Positions 53,698 to 62,980 are shown, counted from the first letter of the stretch. The stretch: 64,000 nucleotides of DNA from Sphingomonas hankookensis (GCF_028551275.1 NZ_CP117025.1:3350001-3414000); one strand, 5' to 3'. Program-made: numbers and translations. Notes: a model not told the origin generated them from the sequence alone.

Positions 53698-53753
53698 TGG
53701 TACGGACGGCGGGACTTGAACCCGCACTCCCGATGGGAAGCGGATTTTAAGTC
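53698..53753 (-). repeat. Displaced tRNA-Leu 3' fragment, distal att site of the island
   Basis: The last 56 bases of tRNA-Leu(UAA), including CCA, lacking the 5' half. Bases 53718-53753 are identical to 57523-57558 (36 bp). The T-arm differs from the intact copy at three positions but still forms a proper stem-loop. This is the original chromosomal 3' end pushed away by integration. Confidence 0.9.
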
Positions 53754-54046
53754 GCGCATTGGAGGATTGCAAACCGCTACGTTTCGTTACGAAAAGGACG
53801 TGTTATCTATAGTTTAAGCACCGAACGGGGATCAAAACGCTTCGAGGTTTTTGCGGTCGTTTGCGGCGAATTGCGAACATAGTTACACCGGAATTACCAC
53901 CACGGACGCCCTACGGTTGCCTGCACGCGAGACGATGGCGTGTCTCACCTATTTCGCATTTGCCGGGTACCGCCCTGCGAATTGACGATCTAACGGTTGC
54001 ACTGATCCGCTGTCTTTTGCAGACGGAACGCCCCGTCTCCTCGTTA

Positions 54047-54881
54047 GGGTCAGGACCCATTGATATGAGGATCGCGATCTGATTCAGGCTCTGCGAGGAG
54101 ACCCGAATGAGCGACCTTTTTTGGCTGACGGACGAGCAGATCGAGCGGCTGCGGCCGTTCTTTCCCAAGAGCCACGGCAAGCCGCGTGTCGATGACCGGC
54201 GGGTGCTCAGCGGCATCGTCTTCGTCAACCGCAACGGGCTGCGCTGGCGAGACGCGCCAAGCGCGTATGGTCCTCACAAGACGCTGTATAACCGGTGGAA
54301 GCGCTGGGGCGAGCGAGGCGTATTCACGCGCATGATGGAGGGGCTGGCGGCGGTCGATGCGGAGCCCAAGACCGTGATGATCGACGCGACCTACCTGAAG
54401 GCGCACCGCATGGCATCAAGCCTGCGGGTTAAAAAGGGGATCTCGGCCGCCTTATCGGCCGCACCAAAGGCGGCATGAACACAAAGCTCCATGCCATCGC
54501 CGACGCGAACGGGAGGCCCTTGAGCTTCTTCATGACCGCGGGCCAGGTCAGCGACTACACCGGGGCGGCCGCGCTGCTTGATGACATGCCTGCGGCACAG
54601 TGGCTGCTCGGTGATCGCGGCTACGACGCCGACTGGTTCCGCGACGCTCTCCAGGCCAAGGGCATTGAGCCCTGCATACCGGGTCGCAAATCCCGCAACG
54701 AGCCGGTCCGATACGATAAGCGCCGATACCGGCGCCGCAGCCGCATTGAGATCATGTTTGGCCGCCTCAAGGACTGGCGCCGCGTCGCAACCCGCTACGA
54801 TCGCTGCCCGACCGCCTTCTTCTCCGCCATCGCCCTCGCTGCCACCATCATCTTCTGGCTGTAATCAACGAGTCCTGACCC
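54047..54881 (+). mobile_element. IS5-family (IS427 group) insertion sequence
   Basis: 835 bp from GGGTCAGGACCCATTGAT to the complementary ATCAACGAGTCCTGACCC (15 of 18 matching). It is flanked by TA on both sides (54045-54046 and 54882-54883), fitting the target preference of this group. One transposase is encoded over two frames. Confidence 0.9.
54107..54864 (+). CDS. IS5-family transposase (two frames joined by -1 frameshift)
   Basis: The first frame (54107-54478) carries LTDEQIERLRPFFP and the first catalytic Asp in VMIDATYLKAHR. The second (54475-54864) carries LLGDRGYDADWF (second Asp) and RRRSRIEIMFGRLKDWRR (Glu). The frames meet at a run AAAAAGGGG near 54431, a slippery site, so the active DDE transposase of about 250 residues is made by programmed -1 frameshifting, as is usual in the IS427 group. 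Confidence 0.88.
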
Positions 54882-55233
54882 TAGATATTGGGCTGCTTCG
54901 GCGCGCGTCAGCCGCCCCTCGGTGCCCTGCACAGCATCCGACAAACCAATCTTCGGCATAGCCACAACCTCTCAATCGCCAATTTTGGCCCAGATAGCGC
55001 TACGATTTCCGATGTCAACCCGCACATACCGCGGACACGCCCAATTTAAACAGACAAACTGAAAGATACTCGATATTACTTTTACAACATAACGAAAATT
55101 AGTACTTCTATCCTATAATTCTAATTCAGCTATTTTGTTTCTGTTGTCTAAAGTTTCTGCCTTTTGTCCGCGATCAAGCGAATCGTTGACTTATACGGAA
55201 TTTGCGCCATCTTCGTCCACGAACGGAGTTGCT

Positions 55234-56355
55234 ATGGCTATAAAATTCAGAAAGCTGACGCGGGCGAAGATCAAGGAACTGACGGTTGGCGCGTCCATCA
55301 CCGAACACGGCATCACGGCGACCGGGTTGAAGGGCGGTGATGTCCGATACGCCGTGAACATCATGGTGGACGGGCTTCGGATTCACCGCGCCATAGGGAA
55401 GGCAAGCGAGGGCGTCACCCGTCAGCAGGCGGAGGACGCTATCGAACTGCTTCGCACCCGCGCTCGCGAAGATCGCCTTGGCTTGCCGACAGGTCGAAAG
55501 ACGCACCGCATGTTCGAGGAAGCTGCCACGGGCTACCTTGAAGGGTTGGAACAGGGCACAGGAAAGAACCTGACTGCGAAACGCCGACAGCTTGTCACGC
55601 ATTTGATTCCGGCATTCCGTAAAAACCGGGCGGACAAAATCACCACGCAGATGGTGCAAAGCTATGTGCGGGATCGCCTCTCCACGGGCGCTGCACAGGC
55701 CACGGTGAACCGCGAACTTGCCACCCTTTCCCATCTCTTCAAACGCATGATTGAATGGAAGTGGATCAAGGCGGAGGATACTCCATTGGTGTCCAAGGGT
55801 GCCGAACCACCCAAAGCGATTACGGTCCTAAGCGACGCTGACGCAACGGCGCTGCGGCATGCGGCGATTGGGGATCAAGACGGATTGCTGCACCTATTTG
55901 TGGAATTGGGCTTGGGTACAGCTATGCGTCATAGCGAAATCCTCGGCATCCGTTACGATCAGATCGATTTCAATGCGCGGCGTATCTACCTCGCGAGGGC
56001 GAAAGCCGGACCGCGTCAGCAGCCCATTACGCGAAGCCTCGCCGCTATCATTGCCGCTGCCCGCGAGCGAGCGCAGGACAAATCAGGATGGGTCTTTCCG
56101 TCGCAGCGCAATGCTAAGGACGCAACGCATCGCCTTAGCATGGCAAAGCAGTTCAAGCGGGCTGTCGAACGGGCTGGCCTATGTCCCCAGCGGGTAACGC
56201 CGCACGTCATGCGACATACCGTCATTTCCCAACTGGCCCAAGCGGGCATCGATCTACCGACAATTCAACAAATCAGTGGGCACAAAACCTTGGGTATGGT
56301 CATGCGATACGTCCACATTCACGGCACCCATATCGACAATGCGATTAGAGTCTGA
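55234..56355 (+). CDS. int: Tyrosine-type site-specific integrase, C-terminus altered by IS630
   Basis: 373 residues. An N-terminal arm-binding domain, a SAM-like core-binding domain (about 110-190, MFEEAATGYLEGLEQGTG), and the catalytic domain with LGLGTAMRHSEILGI (Arg), RAKAGPRQQPI (Lys), HVMRHT (His-x-x-Arg), GHKTLGMVMRYVH (His and nucleophile Tyr). All five catalytic residues are present. The last two residues and stop come from the IS630 terminal repeat; the original frame continued at 57397 to a stop at 57479, adding about 26 residues. ATG 55234 has a GGAG ribosome site; upstream 54960-55233 is AT-rich and holds no gene. Confidence 0.9.
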   Translation: MAIKFRKLTRAKIKELTVGASITEHGITATGLKGGDVRYAVNIMVDGLRIHRAIGKASEGVTRQQAEDAIELLRTRAREDRLGLPTGRKTHRMFEEAATGYLEGLEQGTGKNLTAKRRQLVTHLIPAFRKNRADKITTQMVQSYVRDRLSTGAAQATVNRELATLSHLFKRMIEWKWIKAEDTPLVSKGAEPPKAITVLSDADATALRHAAIGDQDGLLHLFVELGLGTAMRHSEILGIRYDQIDFNARRIYLARAKAGPRQQPITRSLAAIIAAARERAQDKSGWVFPSQRNAKDATHRLSMAKQFKRAVERAGLCPQRVTPHVMRHTVISQLAQAGIDLPTIQQISGHKTLGMVMRYVHIHGTHIDNAIRV

Positions 56356-57394
56356 ATCGTCTGGGTTGAATCGAAGGGGGATTCACACGGCGCAAGAAGT
56401 CTGATTCAAGCTGCTGGCCGTGCGGAGGTCGGCAGCTGTGGGTCGAGCCTATTCGGATGATCTGCGTGAGCGGGTAGCGGTGTCGGTACTGAATGGCCGG
56501 TCGTGTCGGGCGACAGCCGAGCTGTTCGGCGTCAGCGTATCGAGTGCGGTGAAGTGGTCTCAGCGCCGCCGGGCAACGGGCAGCGCCGCGGCCCGGCCGC
56601 CGGGACGCAAGCAGCCACGTTCGCTGGCGGCCGAGCGCGCGTGGCTGCTGGAGCGGCTGGCGACCAAGCCGGACGTCACGCTGCGCGCGCTGGTGGCGGA
56701 ACTGGGTGAACGCGGTGTGGTGACGAGCTACGGTTCGGTGTGGCGGATCGTGCGCGAGGCCGGGATCACGTTCAAAAAAAGACGCTGATCGCCCGCGAGC
56801 AGGACCGGCCCGCGGTTGCCAGGCGCCGCGCACAATGGCGCAAGTATCAAGGCCGGATCGATCCCCGCCGCCTCGTCTTCATCGACGAAACCTGGGCCAA
56901 GACCAACATGACGCGCCTGCGCGGCTGGTGCGCTCGCGGCCTGCCGCTGGTCGACAAGGTGCCGCACGGCCACTGGCGCACGCTGACCTTCCTGGCGGCG
57001 CTCCGCTGCGACCGGATCGACGCGCCGCTCGTGCTCGACGGCCCCATCAACGGCGAGAGTTTCACCGGCTATGTCGAGCAGTTCCTGCTGCCGACCCTCT
57101 CGCCCGGCGATATCGTCGTCATGGACAATCTGGGCAGCCACAAGGGCAAGGCCGTGCGGCAGCTCATCCGCTCCGTCGGCGCCAGGCTCCTGTTCCTGCC
57201 GCCCTACTCGCCCGACCTCAACCCCATCGAGCAGGTCTTCGCCAAGCTCAAGACGCTGCTCCGCAAGGCCAACACCCGATCGGTCGAGGCGACATGGAAG
57301 CAGATCGGCTCCCTCCTCGATGCCTTCCCACCTCACGAATGCGCCAACTATCTCAGCAACAGCGGGTACGCGTCAGCTTAGATGGATCAAACTC
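56348..57394 (+). mobile_element. IS630-family insertion sequence
   Basis: 1047 bp with imperfect ends GAGTCTGAATCGTCT and (inverted) GAGTTTGATCCATCT, flanked by TA at 56346-56347 and 57395-57396, the target of this family. It is inserted in the 3' end of the integrase gene. Confidence 0.88.
56420..57381 (+). CDS. IS630-family transposase (two frames joined by -1 frameshift)
   Basis: The first frame (56420-56788; GTG start, or GTG 56438) holds the helix-turn-helix SCRATAELFGVSVSSAVKWSQR and a winged region. At the seven-A run 56774-56780 a -1 slip leads into the second frame (to 57381), which has the DDE residues in VFIDETWAKTNM, IVVMDNLGSHKG and YSPDLNPIEQVFAKLK. Total about 320 residues. 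Without the slip the first frame stops at once. Confidence 0.9.
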
Positions 57395-57502
57395 TAGCGT
57401 ACTCGATTCGACCCCCACCGCCGTTACACCAGAATTACCACCGGTTCCCGAAACCGATGCCTTTAATAAAGCTGCCTAACCGCAAAAACAGCGGAAAACC
57501 GC

Positions 57503-57588
57503 TGGTACGGACGGCGGGGGTCGAACCCGCACTCCCGATGGGAAGCGGATTTTAAGTCCGCTGCGTCTACCGATTTCGCCACGTCCGC
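57503..57588 (-). tRNA. tRNA-Leu (anticodon UAA), island integration site
   Basis: 86 bases on the minus strand with CCA: acceptor GCGGACG / CGTCCGT, anticodon stem-loop GCGGA-CTTAAAA-TCCGC giving anticodon TAA, a long variable arm (TTCCCATCGGGA) typical of leucine tRNAs, and T-loop GGTTCGACC. Its 3' half was supplied by the integrated element; the original 3' end sits at 53698-53753. Confidence 0.95.
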
Positions 57589-57625
57589 AGGCAAGGGGCG
57601 TTCCAAGCGGATCGCCGCGCTGCCG

Positions 57626-58513
57626 TCAAGCCGCGCCCTGTCGCAGCGCCTGGATGATCCCGGAGAAATCGGTCGCGGCGTTGCCGTCCTCCACGAAGCG
57701 GGCATAGAGTTCGGCGGCACGCGCGCCCATCGGCGTGTCGGCGCCTGCCCCCGCCGCCGCCTGCATGGCGAGCCGCAGGTCCTTGAGCATCAGCGCGGCG
57801 GCGAACCCGCCCTGAAACCCGCGATCGGCGGGCGTTTCCGGCCCCACGCCCGCGACCGGGCAATAGCTGGTCATCGACCAGCACTGGCCCGAACTGACCG
57901 ACGAAATGTCGTAGAAGGTCTGCGGGTCCAGCCCCAGTTTCTCCGCCAGCGCGAACGCCTCGCAGGTCGCGATCATCGACGCGCCGAGCAGCATGTTGTT
58001 GCACATCTTGGCGGCCTGGCCCGCGCCGCTTGTCCCCGCAAGGATTACCGCCTTGCCCATGTCGGACAGGAACGGTTCGGCCTTGGCAAAGGCCGTATCG
58101 CTCCCGCCGACCATGAAGGTCAGCGCGCCGGCATTGGCGGCAGCGATCCCACCCGATACCGGCGCGTCGACCGCGTGCAGCCCCTTCGTCCGGGCGGCTT
58201 CGGCGACCTTCCGGGCGGTATCGACATCGATCGTCGAACAATCGATCAGCACCGCGCCGGTATCGACCGCATCGAACAGCGCATCGTCATAGATTTGCGC
58301 GACATGGGCACCGGCGGGCAGCATCGTCACCACCGCCTGCGCACCGCTGGCGGCCTCCACCGCATCGGCTACGACCAAGCATCCCGCCGCCTTCGCGCGC
58401 GCCAGCGCCTCGGCGGACAGGTCGAACGCGCGGACGTCATGCCCCGCCTTCGCCAGATTGGCCGCCATGCCCCAGCCCATATTGCCGAGGCCGATAAAGC
58501 CGATGCGTGCCAT
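57626..58513 (-). CDS. mmsB: 3-hydroxyisobutyrate dehydrogenase
   Basis: 295-residue NAD-dependent enzyme of valine breakdown. The Rossmann start GFIGLGNMGWGMAANLAKAGHDV, the substrate motif DAPVSGGIAAANAGAL, and GTSGAGQAAKMCNNMLL with the catalytic lysine all match. It is the last gene of the valine run on this strand, 11 bases after the enoyl-CoA hydratase. Confidence 0.93.
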   Translation of the reverse strand: MARIGFIGLGNMGWGMAANLAKAGHDVRAFDLSAEALARAKAAGCLVVADAVEAASGAQAVVTMLPAGAHVAQIYDDALFDAVDTGAVLIDCSTIDVDTARKVAEAARTKGLHAVDAPVSGGIAAANAGALTFMVGGSDTAFAKAEPFLSDMGKAVILAGTSGAGQAAKMCNNMLLGASMIATCEAFALAEKLGLDPQTFYDISSVSSGQCWSMTSYCPVAGVGPETPADRGFQGGFAAALMLKDLRLAMQAAAGAGADTPMGARAAELYARFVEDGNAATDFSGIIQALRQGAA

Positions 58514-58524
58514 TGCGTGCTCTC

Positions 58525-59301
58525 CTACCGCCCGGTCCAGTTGCCGGGGCGCTTCTCGACAAAGGCGGTCATGCCTTCCTTCTGGTCCGCCGTGCCGAAC
58601 AGCCCATGGAACAGGCGGCGTTCGAACTGGACGCCCTGCGAGAGCGTCGTGTCGAACGCGGCGTTGACCATTTCCTTGTTCGCCTTGACCGCCAGCGGGG
58701 CCATGGCGGCGATCGTCTGGGCAGTCTTCACCGCTTCCTCGACCAGATCGTCGGCGGGCAGGATGCGCGCGACGAGGCCGCAGCGTTCCGCTTCCTCCGC
58801 GCCGATCATCCGCCCGGTCAGGCACATTTCCATCGCCTTCGCCTTGCCAACCGCCCGCGCCAGGCGCTGCGATCCCCCCATGCCCGGCGTCACGCCCAGC
58901 TTGATCTCGGGCTGGCCGAACTTCGCGGTGTCGGCGGCCAGGATGAAGTCGCACATCATCGCCAACTCGCACCCGCCGCCCAGCGCAAAGCCGGCGACGG
59001 CCGCGATGATCGGCTTGCGGGTACGGGTGAAGGCGTCCCAGCCGCTGAAATGGTCGCCGCCATACATGGCCGCGAAGTCCATTTCCTGCATCTCCTTGAT
59101 ATCCGCGCCGGCCGCAAACGCCTTCGCTGAGCCGGTAATGACCGCGCAGCCCTGCGTCGGATCGGCATCGAAGGCGCGCATGGCGTCGAGCAGTTCGGAC
59201 AGGATCTGCGCATTCAGGGCGTTCAGCGCCTGCGGCCGGTTCAGCGTCACCAGCGTCACCGCATCGCGGCGCTCGACGAGGATGGTTTCATAGTCGGACA
59301 T
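58525..59301 (-). CDS. Enoyl-CoA hydratase
   Basis: 258-residue crotonase-fold hydratase. The oxyanion-hole segment is [11 protein letters not shown], the catalytic glutamates lie in [14 protein letters not shown] and [20 protein letters not shown]. In this setting it likely hydrates methacrylyl-CoA in valine degradation. ATG 59301 ([11 protein letters not shown]) is used; the longer frame runs into the inverted repeat. Confidence 0.92.
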   Translation of the reverse strand: MSDYETILVERRDAVTLVTLNRPQALNALNAQILSELLDAMRAFDADPTQGCAVITGSAKAFAAGADIKEMQEMDFAAMYGGDHFSGWDAFTRTRKPIIAAVAGFALGGGCELAMMCDFILAADTAKFGQPEIKLGVTPGMGGSQRLARAVGKAKAMEMCLTGRMIGAEEAERCGLVARILPADDLVEEAVKTAQTIAAMAPLAVKANKEMVNAAFDTTLSQGVQFERRLFHGLFGTADQKEGMTAFVEKRPGNWTGR

Positions 59302-59318
59302 GGAAGCTCCTAACGGAT

Positions 59319-59416
59319 CGTCATTCCGGCGCAGGCCGGAATCCATGGACAGGCAACGTCGTCGATAGAATCGCTGCCTTCCGACACAATGGATTCCGGC
59401 CTTCGCCGGAATGACG
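59319..59416. repeat. Intergenic inverted repeat, family D
   Basis: CGTCATTCCGGCGCAGGCCG at the left and CGGCCTTCGCCGGAATGACG at the right, each with an inward ATCCATGG / AATGGATT extension, form a long hairpin between two catabolic genes on the same strand. Confidence 0.82.
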
Positions 59417-59422
59417 GACAAG

Positions 59423-60463
59423 TCATTGCGGTTGCCATTCGTCATCCGCACTTAGCGGCGCGAAGATGCGGTCGATCATATGGACGCTGACCGCGTCCGG
59501 CGTGGCCGGGTCCCATTTGGGTGCGTGATCCTTGTCGATGATCACCGCGCGGACGCCCTCGACAATGTCGGGACGCTGTACGATGCGGGTAACGACGGCA
59601 TATTCCTGCCGCATCTCGTCCTCGAAGGTCGGCATGGTCGCACCGTCAAGCAGCAGCTTCAGCGACACCTTGCACGACAACGGCGACCGCCCGCGGAGCG
59701 TCTCCAGCTGCTTGGCCGCCCAGTCCGATCCATCGGCTTCCAGCGCCGCCAGCACTTCCTCGAAATCGTCGCTGGCGAACAGCCTGTCGATCGCCTCGCG
59801 CTGCGCGAGAATCGGCGCATCCCCCGGCGACATCGCATGGCCGGACAGGATCGCCTCCGCCGCCATCGGATCAGCGGCAATCGCCTGCTTGACCGCATCC
59901 AGCGTCTCGGCCGGCAGCAGATGCGTCGCCAGCCCCAGCGCCAGCATCTCCGCCCCGTCCAGCCGCGCACCGGTCAGCGCGAGATACTGCCCGATGCGCC
60001 CGGGCAGGCGCGACAGATACCAGCCGCCCCCGACATCGGCGAACAGGCCGATCGCGGTTTCCGGCATGGCGAAACGGCTGTTCTCGGTCGCGACCCGCAA
60101 CTTGCACGGTTGCGAAATGCCGACCCCGCCGCCCATCGTCACCCCGTCCATGAACGCCACGGTCGGCTTGGCATAGGTGAACAGCCGGTGGTTCAGCCGA
60201 TATTCGGTCGCGAAGAAGGCGCGCGCGGAGACGCCATCCCCCGCGCTGCTTTCCGCGATCATGCGGATATCGCCGCCGGCACAAAAGCCGCGTCCCTCGG
60301 CATGATCGATCAGGATCGCATGGACGTCGGCATCGTCGCGCCACTGCTCCAGCGCGGCGAGCATGGCGTCGCACATCGCGTGGTTCAGCGCATGCAGCGC
60401 CTTGGGCCGGTTCAGCCGAATCCGGCCGGCATGGCCGTCGACCATGGTCAGCACGTCGCTCAT
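59423..60463 (-). CDS. 3-hydroxyisobutyryl-CoA hydrolase
   Basis: 346-residue crotonase-superfamily member of HIBCH type, longer than hydratases. Blocks: [66 protein letters not shown], and [11 protein letters not shown]. It removes CoA from 3-hydroxyisobutyryl-CoA. Its ATG overlaps the acyl-CoA dehydrogenase stop as ATGA. Confidence 0.9.
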   Translation of the reverse strand: MSDVLTMVDGHAGRIRLNRPKALHALNHAMCDAMLAALEQWRDDADVHAILIDHAEGRGFCAGGDIRMIAESSAGDGVSARAFFATEYRLNHRLFTYAKPTVAFMDGVTMGGGVGISQPCKLRVATENSRFAMPETAIGLFADVGGGWYLSRLPGRIGQYLALTGARLDGAEMLALGLATHLLPAETLDAVKQAIAADPMAAEAILSGHAMSPGDAPILAQREAIDRLFASDDFEEVLAALEADGSDWAAKQLETLRGRSPLSCKVSLKLLLDGATMPTFEDEMRQEYAVVTRIVQRPDIVEGVRAVIIDKDHAPKWDPATPDAVSVHMIDRIFAPLSADDEWQPQ

Positions 60464-61599
60464 TTCAGCAGGTCCCGCCCGACGATCATCCGCATCACCT
60501 GGTTCGTGCCCTCGAGGATCGAATGGACGCGCAGGTCGCGCCAGAAGCGTTCGATCGGATAGTCCATCAGATAGCCATAGCCGCCATGCAACTGCAGCGC
60601 CTGATCGACCACCTTCGATCCCGTGTCGGTGGCGAAGCGTTTCGCCATCGCGGCGAAGCGCGTCTTGTCGGGTGCGTTGGCGGTCACCTTGGCCGCGGCG
60701 GTATAGAGCAGCGCGCGGGCGGCCTCCAATTCGGTCGCCATGTCGGCCAGCGTGAACTGCGTGTTCTGGAAGTCCGCAATCGGCTTGCCGAACTGCTGGC
60801 GCGCCTTGGTATAGGCGAGCGCCTCGTCGAGGCAGCGTTGCGCCCCGCCCAGCGAGCAGGCACCGATATTCAGGCGCCCGCCGTCCAGCCCCTGCATCGC
60901 AATCGAGAAACCCTGCCCCTCGGCACCGACCATATTGGTTGCCGGCACGCGGACCTGATCGAGGATCACCGCGCGCGTCGGCTGCGAATGCCAACCGAGC
61001 TTGCGTTCGTTCGCGCCGAACGAGACGCCCAGCATGTCCTTTTCGATCAGCAGGCACGAAATACCCTTCGGCCCCTCACCGCCGGTGCGGACCATCACGA
61101 GATAGACGTCGTTGTCGCCCGCGCCGGAGATGAACTGCTTGGTACCGGTGACGATATAGTCGTCGCCATCGCGCAGCGCCTTGGTCTTCAGCGCCGCGGC
61201 GTCCGATCCCGACGACGGCTCGGTCAGGCAATAGCTGGCGAGCTTGTCCATGGTCACGAGGTCGGGAAGGAAGCGCGCCTTGAGCTCGGCCGACCCGAAC
61301 GCATCGAGCATCCACGCCGCCATGTTGTGGATCGAAATGAACGCGGAGGTCGACGGACAGCCATAGGCCATCGCCTCCATGATCAGCGCCGATTCCATCC
61401 GGCCAAGCCCGATGCCGCCCGATTCCTCTGACACATAGATCGCCGCGAAGCCCAGCTCCGCCGCCGCCTTGATCGTGTCGCGCGGGAAGATGTGCTTTTC
61501 GTCCCATTCGGCGGCATGGGGCGTGATCGCATCCGCCGTGAACCGGCGGGCCAGCTCCTGAATTTCGCGCTGGTCGTCGGTCAAATCGAACTGGGTCAC
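60460..61599 (-). CDS. Acyl-CoA dehydrogenase (isobutyryl-CoA dehydrogenase type)
   Basis: 379-residue flavoenzyme. Flavin-site blocks are ASYCLTEPSSGSDAAALKTKA and YIVTGTKQFISGAG, and the C-terminus has RDLRVHSILEGTNQVMRMIVGRDLL with the catalytic glutamate. Neighbours (HIBCH, hydratase, mmsB, mmsA) make isobutyryl-CoA the likely substrate. It starts with GTG 61599 in a GTGA overlap with ridA. Confidence 0.91.
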   Translation of the reverse strand: MTQFDLTDDQREIQELARRFTADAITPHAAEWDEKHIFPRDTIKAAAELGFAAIYVSEESGGIGLGRMESALIMEAMAYGCPSTSAFISIHNMAAWMLDAFGSAELKARFLPDLVTMDKLASYCLTEPSSGSDAAALKTKALRDGDDYIVTGTKQFISGAGDNDVYLVMVRTGGEGPKGISCLLIEKDMLGVSFGANERKLGWHSQPTRAVILDQVRVPATNMVGAEGQGFSIAMQGLDGGRLNIGACSLGGAQRCLDEALAYTKARQQFGKPIADFQNTQFTLADMATELEAARALLYTAAAKVTANAPDKTRFAAMAKRFATDTGSKVVDQALQLHGGYGYLMDYPIERFWRDLRVHSILEGTNQVMRMIVGRDLLK

Positions 61600-61991
61600 G
61601 CTTCACTCTCCATTATCGCTTCGGCCTCGATCTCCACGCGCCATTCGGGGCGGAGGAGCGCTGCCACAACCAGCATCGTCGCGGCAGGCCGCACGCTGCC
61701 GAAAATCCTGCCATGCACCCGCCCCACCGCATCGGCATCGGCCGGGTCGGTCAGATACATGCGCGTGCGGACCACATCGTCGATCCGCCCGCCCAGTTGC
61801 TCGATCGCCTGCGCGATGATCGCGAAGCAGCGTTCCGCCTGTCGCGTTGCGTCACCCGGCGTGCTGCTGCCATCGGCCTCGACCGGAGCCGTACCTGATA
61901 CGAGGATGCGGTCGCCGACACGCACCGCCCGGGCAAAGCCGATCGCGGCCTCATAGGGCGAAGTGGAGGCAGTGTGTCGCCGCGCCGTCAC
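61596..61991 (-). CDS. RidA-family (YjgF/UK114) protein
   Basis: 131 residues. Family blocks: VGDRILVSGTAPVEADG, IEQLGGRIDDVVRTRMYLTD and RPAATMLVVAALLRPEWRVEIEAEAI. RidA proteins hydrolyse reactive imines released by PLP enzymes; the arginine in VVRTRMY and the glutamate at the end fit. It begins with GTG 61991 in a GTGA overlap with the deacetylase gene and ends in a GTGA overlap with the dehydrogenase gene. Confidence 0.88.
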   Translation of the reverse strand: MTARRHTASTSPYEAAIGFARAVRVGDRILVSGTAPVEADGSSTPGDATRQAERCFAIIAQAIEQLGGRIDDVVRTRMYLTDPADADAVGRVHGRIFGSVRPAATMLVVAALLRPEWRVEIEAEAIMESEA

Positions 61992-62920
61992 TTCGCCTCG
62001 TGCAGCACGCGCTGCCGATAGAGGGGGTCGGCGATCGACAGCGTGTTGCGCTCGTACCAGCGCGGCGCCGGCACGCCCTTTTCCCACGCCATCGCCTCCA
62101 GCCGGTTGCCCTGTGCCGACGGAGTATCGGGCTGCGCCTTCGCGATCGGGTCGCGATAGGCCGCGTCGGCGGTCACGATCTCCCATCCCTTCGCCCGCAG
62201 CCCGGCGACCAGGTCGGCGATCCAATAGGCGGCAAGGTCGGTTTCGTGCAGCAGCATCACCTGCACCGGCTGCCGCCCCAGTGCCTTGCGGGCGAGGGCG
62301 TCGGCAAACTCGGCGGATTGGACATGAGTCTCCACATAGAGGTCGCGCAGGGCGGCCATGTCGATCGGCTTGCCCACCTTGCGCGCGTCGGCGGTCAGGT
62401 TTTCGATGTTCCAGTCCGACCCGTCGACCGTGACATAGCCGTTCGACAGCTTGCGCGCGGCAAGTCCGGCGCGAACCGCATCGCGCTTCGCCTTGTCGGT
62501 GCCGCCTTCATCGAGGAAGGGAAAGCGGAACCATGGACGCAGCCCCCGGCGGCCCATCAGCCAGCCGCTCGCCCGATCAATATCGGCGAGATAGGCCTCG
62601 GCCGTCATCGACTTGAGCGCGGGGTGGCTGAAGCTGTGGTTGGCGATGACGTGCCCCGCCCGGACATAGGCCGCGATCCGCCGCTCGCCCCCCACCCCGT
62701 CCGGCGTCGCCAGATTGCCCGGCACGACAAAGAAGGCGGCCTGCCGCACCTTCGCCTCGCGCAGCCCGGCGATGATCCGCTCGGTCCGTTCGTCGGGCGT
62801 CAGAAACGGTCCGCGTGAGCGCGGCGCATCGTCGAAGGTCAGCGCGATACGTTTCTGGGCGATGGCGGGGACGGCCGTCGCCAGCACCATCAGCATGGCC
62901 ATGATCAGACGTCGCAGCAT
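61988..62920 (-). CDS. Secreted polysaccharide deacetylase family protein
   Basis: 310 residues with signal peptide MLRRLIMAMLMVLATAVPAIAQ. NodB motifs are LTFDDAPRSRG (metal-binding Asp pair), NHSFSHP, RFPFLDEGG and MLLHETDLAAYW. It removes acetyl groups from peptidoglycan, chitin-like or other exported glycans. ATG 62920 is used because GAGGGG precedes it and the signal peptide then starts cleanly; ATG 62959 is an alternative. It overlaps ridA although it has no obvious link to valine catabolism. Confidence 0.88.
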   Translation of the reverse strand: MLRRLIMAMLMVLATAVPAIAQKRIALTFDDAPRSRGPFLTPDERTERIIAGLREAKVRQAAFFVVPGNLATPDGVGGERRIAAYVRAGHVIANHSFSHPALKSMTAEAYLADIDRASGWLMGRRGLRPWFRFPFLDEGGTDKAKRDAVRAGLAARKLSNGYVTVDGSDWNIENLTADARKVGKPIDMAALRDLYVETHVQSAEFADALARKALGRQPVQVMLLHETDLAAYWIADLVAGLRAKGWEIVTADAAYRDPIAKAQPDTPSAQGNRLEAMAWEKGVPAPRWYERNTLSIADPLYRQRVLHEAK

Positions 62921-62980
62921 CTTAGCAATCCCCTCGGGCACAGCGTGACCAGTCGACATGGTGCGATTAGCCCCCCTTCT

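Larger units (their letters stand above)
53949..54959 (-). pseudogene. Small excisionase-like ORF interrupted by the IS5-family element
   Basis: The 5' part (54959 down to 54882) encodes 26 residues with LTRAEAAQYL, like the first helix of an excisionase/AlpA-type winged helix. Removing the IS and one TA copy joins this in frame to 54044-53949, giving a 57-residue ORF. A GAGAGG ribosome site precedes ATG 54959. It is divergent from the integrase, the usual xis position. The C-terminal part does not look clearly like Xis, so a second frameshift is possible. Confidence 0.5.
53754..57558. mobile_element. 3.8-kb integrated element in tRNA-Leu(UAA)
   Basis: Bounded by the 36-bp att duplication. 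Contents: an AT-richer left end, a disrupted small excisionase-like gene with an inserted IS5-family element, a tyrosine integrase, an IS630-family element in the integrase 3' end, and then the att site in the intact tRNA. GTTTTTGCGG at 53847-53856 and its complement at 57480-57489 lie inverted at the two ends and may be integrase arm sites. No cargo gene remains, so the element looks like a reduced remnant. Confidence 0.88.

Noticed and set aside
53698..53753. A second tRNA-Leu gene
   Set aside because: Only the 3' half is present; the acceptor 5' strand, D-arm and half the anticodon stem are missing, so it is an att fragment.
56835..57479. A 214-codon plus-strand frame across the IS630 end
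   Set aside because: It is a shadow of the transposase whose last codons simply coincide with the cut-off integrase tail.
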